Made by a program: the position numbers and the translations under genes
Shown here: piece by piece, positions 24,069 through 33,203 of the stretch
Layout: each line of letters begins with the position of its first letter
Numbering within the stretch: position 1 is the first letter of the stretch
The notes under the pieces: model-generated
The model's database searches: none
Told to the model about the DNA's origin: nothing
Seen by the model: only the letters and a program-made list of their open reading frames with translations
Source: Pseudomonadota bacterium
Lineage (GTDB): Bacteria; Pseudomonadota; Alphaproteobacteria; Azospirillales; Azospirillaceae
NCBI GenBank assembly: GCA_023423695.1
Contig: JAFAFA010000086.1
Span: 1-64,000, forward strand
DNA length: 64,000 nt
Reading direction: 5' to 3'

Positions 24069-24960
24069 GTTTTGCCTGCATGTGCTGATCATGTCGGCGA
24101 TCTTCGGGATCGCCGCAGTCAGCCTCAACCTCCAGGCCGGCACCAGCGGCCTGCTCAATTTCGGCCAGATCGCGCTGTTCGGCATCGGCGCCTACGCGGT
24201 CGCCATCCTGACCCGCGCCGGTCTGCCCTGGCCGGCCGCCCTGCTCGCCGGCATGGCTGCGGCGGCGCTCGGCGGCTTCGCCATCGGCCGGCTCGGCCGC
24301 GACCTCGCCGCCGAATACTGGGCGCTGGCGACGTTGGCGGTGGCCGAACTGGTGCGGCTGGTCGCCCTCAACGAGGATTGGCTGACCGGCGGGCCGCAGG
24401 GCATCGGCGGCATCACCGGCCTGTTCCCTGGCCTCGACGGCCCGGCGCGGGCCTTCGCCACCCTGGCGCTGGCGGCGGCGCTGCTGCTCGCCACGGCGCT
24501 GACGGCGCGGCGGCTTGGGGAAACTCAGTTCGGCCGCGTGCTGCGGCTGATGCGAGAGAATCCCGACCTCGCCACCGCGCTCGGCCACGACATCGTCGCC
24601 TGCAAGGTGAAGGTGCTGGCGATCGGCGGGGCAATGGCCGGGCTGGCGGGCGGACTCTACACCCTCTATCTCGCCTTCATCGGGCCGGACCAGCTGCTGC
24701 CCTTCGAGACCTTCCTGATCTGGACGATGGTCGTGCTCGGCGGACTCGGCAACGTCGCAGGGGCGGTGGTCGGCGCCCTGCTGGTCACCACGCTCTATGC
24801 GGGCATCCCGTTCCTGAAGGATGTCGTCGCCCTTCCGTCCGACCTGACCGGCAGCCTGCGCGTCTTCGCCATCGGCTCGATCGTGCTGGCCGCCCTGATG
24901 CTGAAACCCCAGGGGCTGGTCCCCGAACGGCTGCGGAGGCTCCATGCTCAGCGCCCATGA
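24061..24960 (+). CDS. Branched-chain-type ABC permease (LivM-like)
   Basis: The 299-residue LivM-family permease begins at GTG 24061 inside the end of the LivH gene. It has LQAGTSGLLNFGQIALFGIGAYAVAI near the start, LGRDLAAEYWALATLAVAELVRL, and the GGLGNVAGAVVGAL ATPase-contact loop. It pairs with the upstream permease. Its last 17 bases overlap the start of the first ATPase gene, so the four transporter genes are translationally coupled. Confidence 0.9.
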   Translation: MLEFCLHVLIMSAIFGIAAVSLNLQAGTSGLLNFGQIALFGIGAYAVAILTRAGLPWPAALLAGMAAAALGGFAIGRLGRDLAAEYWALATLAVAELVRLVALNEDWLTGGPQGIGGITGLFPGLDGPARAFATLALAAALLLATALTARRLGETQFGRVLRLMRENPDLATALGHDIVACKVKVLAIGGAMAGLAGGLYTLYLAFIGPDQLLPFETFLIWTMVVLGGLGNVAGAVVGALLVTTLYAGIPFLKDVVALPSDLTGSLRVFAIGSIVLAALMLKPQGLVPERLRRLHAQRP

Positions 24961-25765
24961 CGTCACCCGCAGCTTCGGCGGGCTGACCGCGGTCAACCAT
25001 GTCAGCCTGGAGATCGGCACGCGCGAGATCGTCGGTCTGGTCGGCCCAAACGGCTCCGGCAAGACGACGCTGCTCAACCTCTTGAGCGGCTTCCTGGCGC
25101 CGACCAGCGGCGAGATCCGCCTCGACGGCACCACGGTCAGCGCGCGCCGCGCTTGGCAGCCGAGCCGGCTCGGCCTGCGCCGCACCTTCCAGCTGCCCAA
25201 GCTGCCGGCCCGCATGTCGGTGCTGGAGGTGATGCTGGCCGGCGGGCGGCTGCCGGCCGGCGCCTCGCCCTGGCGGTCGCTGCTGACGCCTGGGGCGGTG
25301 CGGCGCGAGGAGGCGGCCTTCCTCGACAAGGCGATGGGGCTGCTGGCCGAGGTCGACTTGGCCGGCCTTGCCGACCATCCGGCCGGCGGCCTGTCAGGCG
25401 GGCAGCAGAAGCTGCTCGGGCTGGCGGCGGCGCTGATGGACGACCCGGCGGTGCTGCTGCTCGACGAGCCGACGGCGGGCGTCAACCCGTCGCTGCGCCG
25501 GCGCATGGCCGACCATCTGCGGCGCATCCGCGACGGCGGCACCGCGCTGGTCATCGTCGAGCACGACATGGGGTTCATCGGCGACCTGTGCGACCGCTGC
25601 CTCGCGCTGGACAAGGGGGCGGTGATCGCCAACTGCCGGCCCGACGAGCTGAGCGGCAACCAGCAGGTGGTCGAGGCCTATCTCGGCCGCCGCCGCCCCG
25701 GCGTTCCCCTGCGGGTGGTCGCCGGCGGAACGGCCGGCGCCAAATCGAGCGGAGCCAGAGCATGA
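24944..25765 (+). CDS. Branched-chain-type ABC ATPase (LivG-like)
   Basis: This 273-residue ABC ATPase has Walker A GPNGSGKTT (about 35-43), signature LSGGQQK, Walker B VLLLDEPTAGV, and the LivG-type H-loop VIVEHDMGFI. The ending RRRPGVPLRVVAGGTAG extends past the usual length. It powers import with the second ATPase, whose ATG overlaps its TGA (ATGA at 25762-25765). Confidence 0.92.
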   Translation: MLSAHDVTRSFGGLTAVNHVSLEIGTREIVGLVGPNGSGKTTLLNLLSGFLAPTSGEIRLDGTTVSARRAWQPSRLGLRRTFQLPKLPARMSVLEVMLAGGRLPAGASPWRSLLTPGAVRREEAAFLDKAMGLLAEVDLAGLADHPAGGLSGGQQKLLGLAAALMDDPAVLLLDEPTAGVNPSLRRRMADHLRRIRDGGTALVIVEHDMGFIGDLCDRCLALDKGAVIANCRPDELSGNQQVVEAYLGRRRPGVPLRVVAGGTAGAKSSGARA

Positions 25766-26487
25766 CGCTTTCGGTACATGAGGTACGCGCCGGCTATGTG
25801 CCGGACGCCGACATCCTGAACGGCCTGTCCATCATGGTGGAGCCGGGGGAGATCGTCACCATCCTCGGCCCCAACGGGTCGGGCAAGTCGACGCTGCTAA
25901 AGACCGTCGTCGGCCAGCTCCGCCCGCGCGCCGGCCGTGTCATCGCCGATGGCCGCGATCTCGCCGGCATCCCGGTCCACAGGCGGATCCGCGACTGCGG
26001 CGTCGCCTATGTGCCTCAGCTCGACAACATCTTCGGCCCGCTCACCATCCGCGAGAATCTAGAGCTGGGCGGCCAGTTCGTCGAGCCCGCCGCCCGCAAG
26101 ACCCGGCTGGAACAGCTGCTGGAGCATTACCCGAACCTCGGCCGCAAGGCCGGGGCGCGGGCCGACAGCCTGTCGGGCGGCGAGCGGCAGATGCTGGCGC
26201 TCGCCCGCGCGCTGATGCCGGGACCGCGTCACCTGCTGCTCGACGAGCCGTCGGCCGGCCTGTCGCCGCTGATGATGGACGAGCTGTTCGCCCACATCCG
26301 CCGCATCCGCGACCGCGAAGGCGTCTCGGTCCTGATGGTCGAGCAGAATGCGGCGGAATCGCTGGAGGTCTCCGACCGCGCCTATGTGCTGGTCATGGGG
26401 CAGGTGCATCGGGAGGGCACGGCCCAGGAGATCCTGGAGGACGAGACGGTCGGGCACCTCTATCTGGGGGCTGGCGCGGTGCATTGA
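25762..26487 (+). CDS. Branched-chain-type ABC ATPase (LivF-like)
   Basis: The 241-residue protein has Walker A GPNGSGKST, the LivF-type Q-loop region YVPQLDNIFGPLTIRENLELGG, signature LSGGERQ, Walker B LLLDEPSAGL and H-loop VLMVEQNAAE. It is the last gene of the importer operon; the GntR gene follows after 176 bases with its own operator copy. Confidence 0.92.
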   Translation: MTLSVHEVRAGYVPDADILNGLSIMVEPGEIVTILGPNGSGKSTLLKTVVGQLRPRAGRVIADGRDLAGIPVHRRIRDCGVAYVPQLDNIFGPLTIRENLELGGQFVEPAARKTRLEQLLEHYPNLGRKAGARADSLSGGERQMLALARALMPGPRHLLLDEPSAGLSPLMMDELFAHIRRIRDREGVSVLMVEQNAAESLEVSDRAYVLVMGQVHREGTAQEILEDETVGHLYLGAGAVH

Positions 26488-26517
26488 CCCCCCATCTGCA
26501 ATCGCTTTGGTCGCAGG

Positions 26518-26527
26518 TGTGTATACT
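26518..26527. promoter_or_regulatory. GntR-type operator, TGTGTATACT (upstream of the GntR gene)
   Basis: The near-palindrome GTGTATAC (26519-26526) shares the TGTATAC core with the sites at 21737 and 21875. It lies about 138 bases before the regulator gene, which suggests autoregulation. Confidence 0.5.
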
Positions 26528-26663
26528 GGCCTGCATATTCCGTCAGTGCTATGGTCCCGCGCGATGCACCGTCAAGGTGTGTCGCGGGGACATCGCCGTC
26601 GGAAACCGGTATCGCTTTCCGGGTGTTGTTCCACCGGCACCGCAGGAAACACATAGGACGATC

Positions 26664-27386
26664 ATGGCGGGAACCCCGCGCAAGAAGACCATCAAGTCGG
26701 CACCCGCACCGCGCGCAGCCGACAGCGTGAACCGCGTCTATGCGGCGATCCAGCGCATGGCGGTGAATTTCGAGTTCCGGCCTGAACAGCGGATCAACGA
26801 GGTGGAACTGGCCGCCACCCTGGGCGTCAGCCGGACGCCGGTACGCGAAGCACTGAACCGCCTGGTGATCGAAGGACTGATCACGCTGGTGCCGAACAAA
26901 GGCTTTTATTGCCGCCCCTTCGACGCCGAGCAGATCATCGGCCTGTTCGAAGTGCGCGCGGCATTGGAGAGGCTCAGTGTGGAACTCGCGGCCGAACGCG
27001 CCAGCGACGTCCGCATCGCCGAACTGATGGATTTCTGGAACGGCGTGCGGGCAAGCCGCGCCGCGATGGACGCCGAGGAACTGACCAGCCGCGACGAGGA
27101 GTTCCACATCCGCATCGCCGCGATGGGCGGCAACCCCGAGCTGGTCCGCATGCTGGAGAGCATCAATGCGCGGATCCGCTTCGTCCGCCGCATAGAGATC
27201 GAAAACCCTCAGCGCCGCACCACCACCTTCGACGAGCATCTGGCCATCGCCGAGGCGCTGAAGGCGCGCGACCGCGTCCGGGCGGTGTCCTGCATGTCGG
27301 ACCATATCGGCATCAGCGTGGCCGACGCCGTCGCCGCCATGAAGGAAGGGCTGGCGCGGATCTACATGGGCCGCATCGCAAGCTGA
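26664..27386 (+). CDS. GntR-family regulator, FCD subfamily
   Basis: The 240-residue protein has a winged HTH (about 20-85; RINEVELAATLGVSRTPVREALNRLVIEGLI) and an all-helical FCD effector domain (FEVRAALERLSVELAAERASD, DEEFHIRIAAMGGNPELVRML, FDEHLAIAEALKARD). The FCD domain usually carries metal-binding histidines and an acidic residue; H in EEFHIRIA, H in FDEHLAIA and H in SDHIGIS fit. It most likely controls the module through the TGTATACA-like sites flanking 19138-30973. The start at 26664 is chosen because the upstream frame has no DNA-binding features. Confidence 0.9.
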   Translation: MAGTPRKKTIKSAPAPRAADSVNRVYAAIQRMAVNFEFRPEQRINEVELAATLGVSRTPVREALNRLVIEGLITLVPNKGFYCRPFDAEQIIGLFEVRAALERLSVELAAERASDVRIAELMDFWNGVRASRAAMDAEELTSRDEEFHIRIAAMGGNPELVRMLESINARIRFVRRIEIENPQRRTTTFDEHLAIAEALKARDRVRAVSCMSDHIGISVADAVAAMKEGLARIYMGRIAS

Positions 27387-27421
27387 GCCGGCCCCAGGCG
27401 GCACTTGCCCCCTCGGTGAAA

Positions 27422-27433
27422 GTGTGTACACTT
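27422..27433. promoter_or_regulatory. GntR-type operator, GTGTGTACACTT (upstream of the indolepyruvate oxidoreductase)
   Basis: The perfect 8-base palindrome GTGTACAC (27424-27431) is a variant of the TGTATACA core and lies 36 bases upstream of the ATG at 27467. It ties the oxidoreductase into the same proposed regulon. Confidence 0.5.
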
Positions 27434-27466
27434 CAGAATGCACAATGACACCGAGGGAGGGCGCTC

Positions 27467-30400
27467 ATGCCGGACGGCGTGGCGATAACGGGCGCGGTGA
27501 CGCTGGACGACAAGTATCGGGCCGAGCACGGCCGCGTTTTCCTGAACGGGACGCAGGCGCTGGTGCGGATGGCGCTGCTCCAGAAACGGCGCGACCGTGC
27601 CGCCGGCCTGCGCACAGCCGGGCTGGTCAGCGGCTACCGCGGCTCGCCGCTGGGCACCATCGACATGGAGATGGGCCGCGCGCGGGGCTTCCTGCAGGAC
27701 CACGACATCCGCTTCGTTCCCGGCGTCAACGAGGATCTGGCCGCGACCGCCCTGTGGGGAAGCCAGCAGATCCATCTTCAGGACAAGCCGGAGTGGGACG
27801 GCGTCTTCGGCCTGTGGTACGGCAAGGGGCCGGGGGTGGACCGCACCGGCGACGCCTTCCGCCATGCCAACCTCGCCGGTTCCGCGGCTCGGGGCGGCGT
27901 GCTGGTGCTGGCCGGCGACGACCACACCTGCAAATCCTCCACCACCTCGCACCAGAGCGAATACGCCCTGGTCGATGCGATGATGCCGATCCTCAGCCCC
28001 GCCGGCATCCCGGAGATGATCGAATATGGGCTGCACGGCTGGGCGCTGTCGCGCCTGTCCGGCTGCTGGACCGCCATGAAGGTGACGGCCGACCTGACCG
28101 ACCGCAGCGTCTCGATGACGCTCGATCCTGCCTTTCCGGTCATCCGCCAGCCGGCGGATCTCGTCCTGCCGCCCGGCGGCCTCAACATCCGCTGGCCGGA
28201 CAGCCCGCAGGAGCAGGAAGCCCGTCTTCACCTGCACAAGATCCCGGCGGCGCTGGCCTATGTCCGCGCCAATGGTTTGAACCGCGTGGCGCTGGGCGGG
28301 AGCGGCGCCCGCTTCGGCATCGTCACCGCCGGCAAAGCCTATCTCGACGTCCGCCAGGCGCTGGCGGAACTCGGGATCGGCGAAGGGCAGGCGGCGGCGC
28401 TCGGCATCGCCGTCTTCAAGGTGGCGGTGCCCTGGCCGCTGGAGCCGGACGGCCTGCGCGCCTTCGCCGCCGGCCTCGACGAGATCCTGGTGGTCGAGGA
28501 GAAGCGGCCGCTGATCGAAGGCCAGATCAAGGACATCCTCTACGGCCTGCCGGCGGATCAACGCCCGCGCGTCACCGGCAAGAGCGACGAGTCCGGCGCG
28601 CCGCTGCTGCGCTCCCACGACGAGCTGTCGGTCGCCGAGATCGCCCAGGCCGTCGCCCGGCGGCTGGCCCGCTGCGGCATGGAGGTGGACGCGGGCGCGC
28701 TGGCGCGTCTTGAAAGTTCCGGGCCCGCCCGCGCCGGCGGCCCGGTGGTCAAGCGCACGCCCTATTTCTGCTCCGGCTGCCCGCACAACAGCTCGACCAA
28801 GGTGCCGGAGGGCTCGCGGGCCCATGCCGGGATCGGCTGCCATTGGATGTCGCAGGCGATGGACCGCGACACCGCCACCTACACCCATATGGGGGCGGAG
28901 GGGGCCAACTGGGTCGGGCTGGCGCCCTTCGTGCCGACCCGCCACATCTTCCAGAACATCGGCGACGGCACCTACTTCCATTCCGGGCTGCTCGCCATCC
29001 GCGCGGCGGTGGCCGGCGGCGTCAACATCACCTACAAGATCCTGTTCAACGACGCCGTCGCCATGACCGGCGGCCAGCCCCACGACGGCCAGCTCACCCC
29101 GCAGGCCATCGCCTGGCAGGTGCGCGCCGAGGGGGTGCAGCGCATCGCCGTGGTCAGCGACGAGCCGGAAAAATACGGGCCGTCGTCGGGCCTGCCGCCC
29201 TACGTCACCATCCACCACCGCGACGATCTCGACGCCGTGCAGCGCGAGTTCCGCGAGGTGCCGGGCGTGTCGGCGCTGATCTACGACCAGACCTGCGCCG
29301 CCGAGAAGCGCCGCCGCCGCAAGCGCGGCAGGATGCCGGACCCCGACCGCCGCGTCGTCATCAACGAACGGGTGTGCGAGGGCTGCGGCGATTGCTCCAC
29401 GCAGTCGAACTGCCTGTCGGTGGTGCCGGTCGACACCGAGTTCGGGACGAAGCGGACGATCGACCAGTCCTCCTGCAACAAGGACTTCTCCTGCCTGTCG
29501 GGCTTCTGCCCTTCCTTCGTGACGGTGGAAGGCGGCACGCTGCGCAAGTCGCGCCCGGCCATGGCCCCAGCGCCCGCCGCCGGTGCGGACGCCGCTGCCG
29601 CTGCCGCTGCCCTGCCCGAACCGGCGCTGCCGGCCCTGGACCAGCCCTACCGCCTGCTCGTCACCGGGGTCGGCGGCACTGGCGTGGTAACCGTCGGCGC
29701 GATCCTCGGCATGGCCGCGCATCTGGAGGGGCTGGCCTGTTCCATCCTCGACCAAACCGGCATGGCGCAGAAGGGCGGCGCGGTGATGTCGCACATCGTG
29801 CTGGCGGGTAGGGCCGATCAGATCCACGCCGCCCGCATCGCGTCCGGCGGGGCCGATGCGGTGCTCGGCTGCGATCTGCTGGTCGCGGCCGGCGAAGACG
29901 GGCTGAGCCGCATGAGGGCCGGCCACACCCGTGCGGTGCTCAACCGGCATGAAACTATCACCGGCGCCTTCACCCGCAACCCGGACGAACGACTGCCGCT
30001 GTCGCTGCTGGTCCGCCGGGTCGCCGACGCCTGCGGGGGAGGGGAGGCGGTCGATGCGCTGGACGCCACCGCCATCGCCACCGGGCTGCTCGGCGATGCG
30101 ATCATGGCGAACCTGTTCCTGCTCGGCTACGCTTGGCAGAAGGGACTGATCCCGCTGTCCGCCTCGGCCATCGATGAGGCCATCGCCCTGAACGGCACCG
30201 GGGTCGCCGCAAACCGGACGGCCTTCGCCTGGGGGCGGCGAGCCGCCGCAGATCCCGGTGCGGTCGCGGCGGCGCAGCCGGGCGAGCGTCTGGGCGAAGC
30301 CGCCCCGCCCGCCGGTCTCGATGCCCTGATCTCCCGCCGTGTCGCGGAGTTGACGGCCTACCAGGACAGCGCCTACGCCGAGCGCTACCGCCGGCTGGTC

Positions 30401-30973
30401 GATCAGGTCCGCCGGGCCGAGGCGACCGCAGCCGCGGGCAGCGTCCGGCTGACCGAGGCGGTGGCGCGCTCCTTCCACAAGGTGATGGCTTACAAGGACG
30501 AGTATGAGGTCGCCCGCCTCTACACCGACGGCGCCTTCCTCGCGCGGTTGGGCGAGCAATTCGAAACCGGCTTCCGCCTCCGCTTCCACCTGGCTCCCCC
30601 CATGCTCGCCGCCCGCGATCCGCAGACCGGCCGCCTGATGAAGAGCGTTTACGGCCCCTGGATGCTGACCGCGTTCAAGGTCCTGGCGAGGCTGAGGAAA
30701 CTGCGCGGAACGCCGTTCGACCCGTTCGGCCGTACCGCCGAGCGCCGGGCCGAGCGCCGGCTGGTCGATGTCTACGAACGCGCGATCACCGATATGCTTC
30801 CCGGCCTTGCCCCGGAGACGCTGGAACCGGCGGTGCGGATCGCCAGCATCCCCGAGCGCATTCGCGGATATGGACATGTGAAGGAGAAGTCCATGGCGCT
30901 GGCGGAAGCGGAGTTGCACGATCGGCTGGCACAGTTCCACTCCACGCCGACGCAGCGTCTGGCGGCCGAGTGA
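27467..30973 (+). CDS. Fused indolepyruvate ferredoxin oxidoreductase (IorA-IorB type, 1168 residues)
   Basis: This single-chain 2-oxoacid:ferredoxin oxidoreductase holds the domains in the order seen in proteobacterial fused IOR. An N-terminal pyrimidine/core region (RTAGLVSGYRGSPLGTIDMEM) is followed by a ThDP-binding part (YFCSGCPHNSSTKVPEGSRA and HMGAEGANWVG), an Fe-S segment (VCEGCGDCSTQSNC and SSCNKDFSCLSGFCPSF, about residues 635-690) and a C-terminal gamma-like domain (VTGVGGTGVVTVGAILG). It oxidatively decarboxylates arylpyruvates to aryl-acetyl-CoA. With DadA, RidA and the importer it gives a route from a D- or aromatic amino acid to an aryl-acetyl-CoA (inference). The likely electron acceptor is a ferredoxin encoded elsewhere. 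Confidence 0.93.
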   Translation: MPDGVAITGAVTLDDKYRAEHGRVFLNGTQALVRMALLQKRRDRAAGLRTAGLVSGYRGSPLGTIDMEMGRARGFLQDHDIRFVPGVNEDLAATALWGSQQIHLQDKPEWDGVFGLWYGKGPGVDRTGDAFRHANLAGSAARGGVLVLAGDDHTCKSSTTSHQSEYALVDAMMPILSPAGIPEMIEYGLHGWALSRLSGCWTAMKVTADLTDRSVSMTLDPAFPVIRQPADLVLPPGGLNIRWPDSPQEQEARLHLHKIPAALAYVRANGLNRVALGGSGARFGIVTAGKAYLDVRQALAELGIGEGQAAALGIAVFKVAVPWPLEPDGLRAFAAGLDEILVVEEKRPLIEGQIKDILYGLPADQRPRVTGKSDESGAPLLRSHDELSVAEIAQAVARRLARCGMEVDAGALARLESSGPARAGGPVVKRTPYFCSGCPHNSSTKVPEGSRAHAGIGCHWMSQAMDRDTATYTHMGAEGANWVGLAPFVPTRHIFQNIGDGTYFHSGLLAIRAAVAGGVNITYKILFNDAVAMTGGQPHDGQLTPQAIAWQVRAEGVQRIAVVSDEPEKYGPSSGLPPYVTIHHRDDLDAVQREFREVPGVSALIYDQTCAAEKRRRRKRGRMPDPDRRVVINERVCEGCGDCSTQSNCLSVVPVDTEFGTKRTIDQSSCNKDFSCLSGFCPSFVTVEGGTLRKSRPAMAPAPAAGADAAAAAAALPEPALPALDQPYRLLVTGVGGTGVVTVGAILGMAAHLEGLACSILDQTGMAQKGGAVMSHIVLAGRADQIHAARIASGGADAVLGCDLLVAAGEDGLSRMRAGHTRAVLNRHETITGAFTRNPDERLPLSLLVRRVADACGGGEAVDALDATAIATGLLGDAIMANLFLLGYAWQKGLIPLSASAIDEAIALNGTGVAANRTAFAWGRRAAADPGAVAAAQPGERLGEAAPPAGLDALISRRVAELTAYQDSAYAERYRRLVDQVRRAEATAAAGSVRLTEAVARSFHKVMAYKDEYEVARLYTDGAFLARLGEQFETGFRLRFHLAPPMLAARDPQTGRLMKSVYGPWMLTAFKVLARLRKLRGTPFDPFGRTAERRAERRLVDVYERAITDMLPGLAPETLEPAVRIASIPERIRGYGHVKEKSMALAEAELHDRLAQFHSTPTQRLAAE

Positions 30974-31072
30974 TCGGCGCCGGGCCGGTAGCTGAGTTCC
31001 ATTTCCCGCACCGTCGCCGTCATTTCGAGATCTGTGGCGGGCTCGGCGGTGTTGGGAAAGGGAGCCGGGAGC

Positions 31073-31513
31073 CTACCAGAGTTTGCGCACGAAATGGTGA
31101 CAGCCGATCTGGAAGCGCTTCGACATGTACAGTCGATGTGCGTCGCTCCGGTCGGGACCGACGCCGGAATCGAGATGAAGCGCATCGCAGCCGAGCCTCC
31201 CGGCCTCCTCCACCGCCCAGTCCAGAAGTTGGGAGGCGAAGCCGTGTCCCCGCCATTCCGGCAGGGTGGCCATGTCGACGATGTAGAAGGATTTTCCCAG
31301 CCACAGGGAATGCTGCAGACGGTATCCCAGGATACAGGCGGCCGGCTCGCCCTCGGCCGGAACGACACCGAAAAGACGATAGCCGTTCGGCCGCAGAACC
31401 GTGTCGATGATGCGGATCATCTCCGCAGCTTCATGTTTCGGCCACAGCACCTGCAGGGCGGGCACCGCTGTCGCCGTGTTCTGCTCGGAGATTTCGATTA
31501 TCGTTGGCTGCAC
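31073..31513 (-). CDS. GNAT-family N-acetyltransferase
   Basis: The 146-residue protein has the acetyl-CoA-binding loop of the GNAT fold in LPEWRGHGFASQLLDWA (Q/RxxGxG/A pattern R-G-H-G-F-A), preceded by the strand SFYIVDMATL and followed by CDALHLDSGV and AHRLYMSKRFQ. The substrate cannot be read. It is a single gene between the convergent oxidoreductase and the malonyl-CoA synthetase gene, with no operon partner. Confidence 0.85.
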   Translation of the reverse strand: MQPTIIEISEQNTATAVPALQVLWPKHEAAEMIRIIDTVLRPNGYRLFGVVPAEGEPAACILGYRLQHSLWLGKSFYIVDMATLPEWRGHGFASQLLDWAVEEAGRLGCDALHLDSGVGPDRSDAHRLYMSKRFQIGCHHFVRKLW

Positions 31514-31694
31514 GTCTCTTCCTCATAACGCGGTTCAATGGAGCAGCGCTGCCGATGCAGTTCTGGGCGCAGCGCTCTCCGCGGCATGATCGGTTGCGAA
31601 GCCGCGCGGAATCAAGCTCAAGCGCGGCAATATGCATCGATCCCCGCATAGGATCCTTCTCGACCGGGTTGCCACCGGAAACGCATCGCCCCGC

Positions 31695-33200
31695 TCACTG
31701 GAACAATCCGGCATGGAGTTCACGAAGCAGCGCCTTCTGCACCTTGCCCATGCTGTTGCGCGGCAGTTCATCGACGACGATCACCCGCTTGGGCTGCTTG
31801 TAACGGGCCAAGCGTTCGGTCAGCGCGGCGGTCACCGACGCTTCGGTGACGGGGGTGGAGTGGTCGGGCACGAGGACAGCCACGACGCCTTCGCCGAAAT
31901 CAGGGTGAGGAACGCCGATGACGGCGCTTTCCAGAACTCCGGGCAGGGCGTCGATCTCGCCTTCCACCTCCTTGGGGTAGACGTTGAAGCCGCCGCTGAT
32001 GATCAGATCCTTGCCGCGTCCGACGATGTGCAGATAGCCGCGCTCGTCGATCCGGCCGAGGTCGCCGGTGATGAAGAAGCCGTCTGCGCGGAACTCGGCG
32101 GCGGTCTTCTCCGGCATGCGCCAGTATCCCTTGAACACGTTCGGGCCCTTCACCTCCACCACGCCGATTTCGCCGTCGGGCAGCAGGGCACCGGTTTGCG
32201 GGTTGGCGATGCGCACCTCGACCCCAGGCAGAGGCAATCCCACCGTACCGGCGATGCGGTCACCATCGTAGGGGTTGGAGGTGAGCATCCCCGTTTCGGT
32301 CATGCCATAGCGCTCCAGGATCCGGTGGCCGGTGCGCGATTCCCAGGCCCGGTGCGTTTCTGCCAGCAGGGGCGCCGAGCCGGAAACGAACAGACGGACA
32401 GAGCGGCACAGATCCGTCGTCAGCGCGTCCTGGCCGAGCAGCCGGGTGTAGAAGGTCGGCACACCCATCATCGCCGTGGAGCGGGGCAGCCGTTCCAGCA
32501 TTGCCGCCGGGTCGAAGCGCGGCAGCAGAATCATCGTGGCGCCGGCCATCAGCGCCACGTTGCAGGCGACGAACAGACCGTGGGTGTGGAACAGCGGCAG
32601 GGCGTGGAGCAGCAGGTCGTCCTGTGTGAACCGCCATTCCGCGCAGAGCACCCGCGCGTTGCTCAGCAGGTTTCCCTGGGTCAGCATCGCACCCTTGGAG
32701 CGCCCGGTGGTGCCCGAGGTGTAGAGGATGGCGGCAAGGTCGTCGGTGCCGCGGACGACGGTCGCGAAGTCGTCGGGTTGTGCCGCCATGGCGTCCGCGA
32801 GCGTGCCCCGTCCCTCGGCGTCGAGGGTGAGCAGGCGCGCGTTGCCGGCCACCGCCGCGGTGGCGTCCAGCCGTGCCGGATCGCAGACGACGAGCGCCGG
32901 CTCGGCATCGCCGATGAAGTAGCCGAGTTCGGCCGGCGTGTAGGCGGTGTTCAGCGGAAGATAGACCGCGCCGGACCGCAGGCAACCGAGATAGAGGACG
33001 AGCGCTTCGAAGGACTTCTCCACCTGGACGGCGACGCGGTCGCCGGGTCGCACCCCGGTGGCCGCGATGGCGTTGGCCATCCGCCCCGACGCCGCGCGCA
33101 GGTCGCCGTAGGTCGCGCGGCGGCCGTCGGCCAGTTCGATGGCGGCGCGGCGCGGATCGACGGACGGGTTCAGGACATGGTCGAACAGGGATTCCGACAT
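31695..33200 (-). CDS. matB: Malonyl-CoA synthetase-like acyl-AMP ligase
   Basis: The 501-residue ANL-superfamily ligase has the P-loop YTSGTTGRSKGAML, LPLFHTHGLFVACNV, the motif ERYGMTETGMLTSNPYDGDR, and the hinge/core GDLGRIDERGYLHIVGRGKDLIISGG with the C-terminal NSMGKVQKALLR. ERYGMTETGM, SNPYDGDR and the overall length match malonyl/methylmalonyl-CoA synthetase (MatB) rather than long-chain ligases. It would make malonyl- or methylmalonyl-CoA from the free acid. No malonyl-CoA decarboxylase or transporter is adjacent. A broken LysR gene lies immediately upstream, so control may have changed. Confidence 0.85.
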   Translation of the reverse strand: MSESLFDHVLNPSVDPRRAAIELADGRRATYGDLRAASGRMANAIAATGVRPGDRVAVQVEKSFEALVLYLGCLRSGAVYLPLNTAYTPAELGYFIGDAEPALVVCDPARLDATAAVAGNARLLTLDAEGRGTLADAMAAQPDDFATVVRGTDDLAAILYTSGTTGRSKGAMLTQGNLLSNARVLCAEWRFTQDDLLLHALPLFHTHGLFVACNVALMAGATMILLPRFDPAAMLERLPRSTAMMGVPTFYTRLLGQDALTTDLCRSVRLFVSGSAPLLAETHRAWESRTGHRILERYGMTETGMLTSNPYDGDRIAGTVGLPLPGVEVRIANPQTGALLPDGEIGVVEVKGPNVFKGYWRMPEKTAAEFRADGFFITGDLGRIDERGYLHIVGRGKDLIISGGFNVYPKEVEGEIDALPGVLESAVIGVPHPDFGEGVVAVLVPDHSTPVTEASVTAALTERLARYKQPKRVIVVDELPRNSMGKVQKALLRELHAGLFQ

Positions 33201-33203
33201 GGT

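Noticed and set aside
27362..30940. Minus-strand open frame of about 1192 codons
   Set aside because: Antisense to the indolepyruvate oxidoreductase; composition typical of GC shadow frames.
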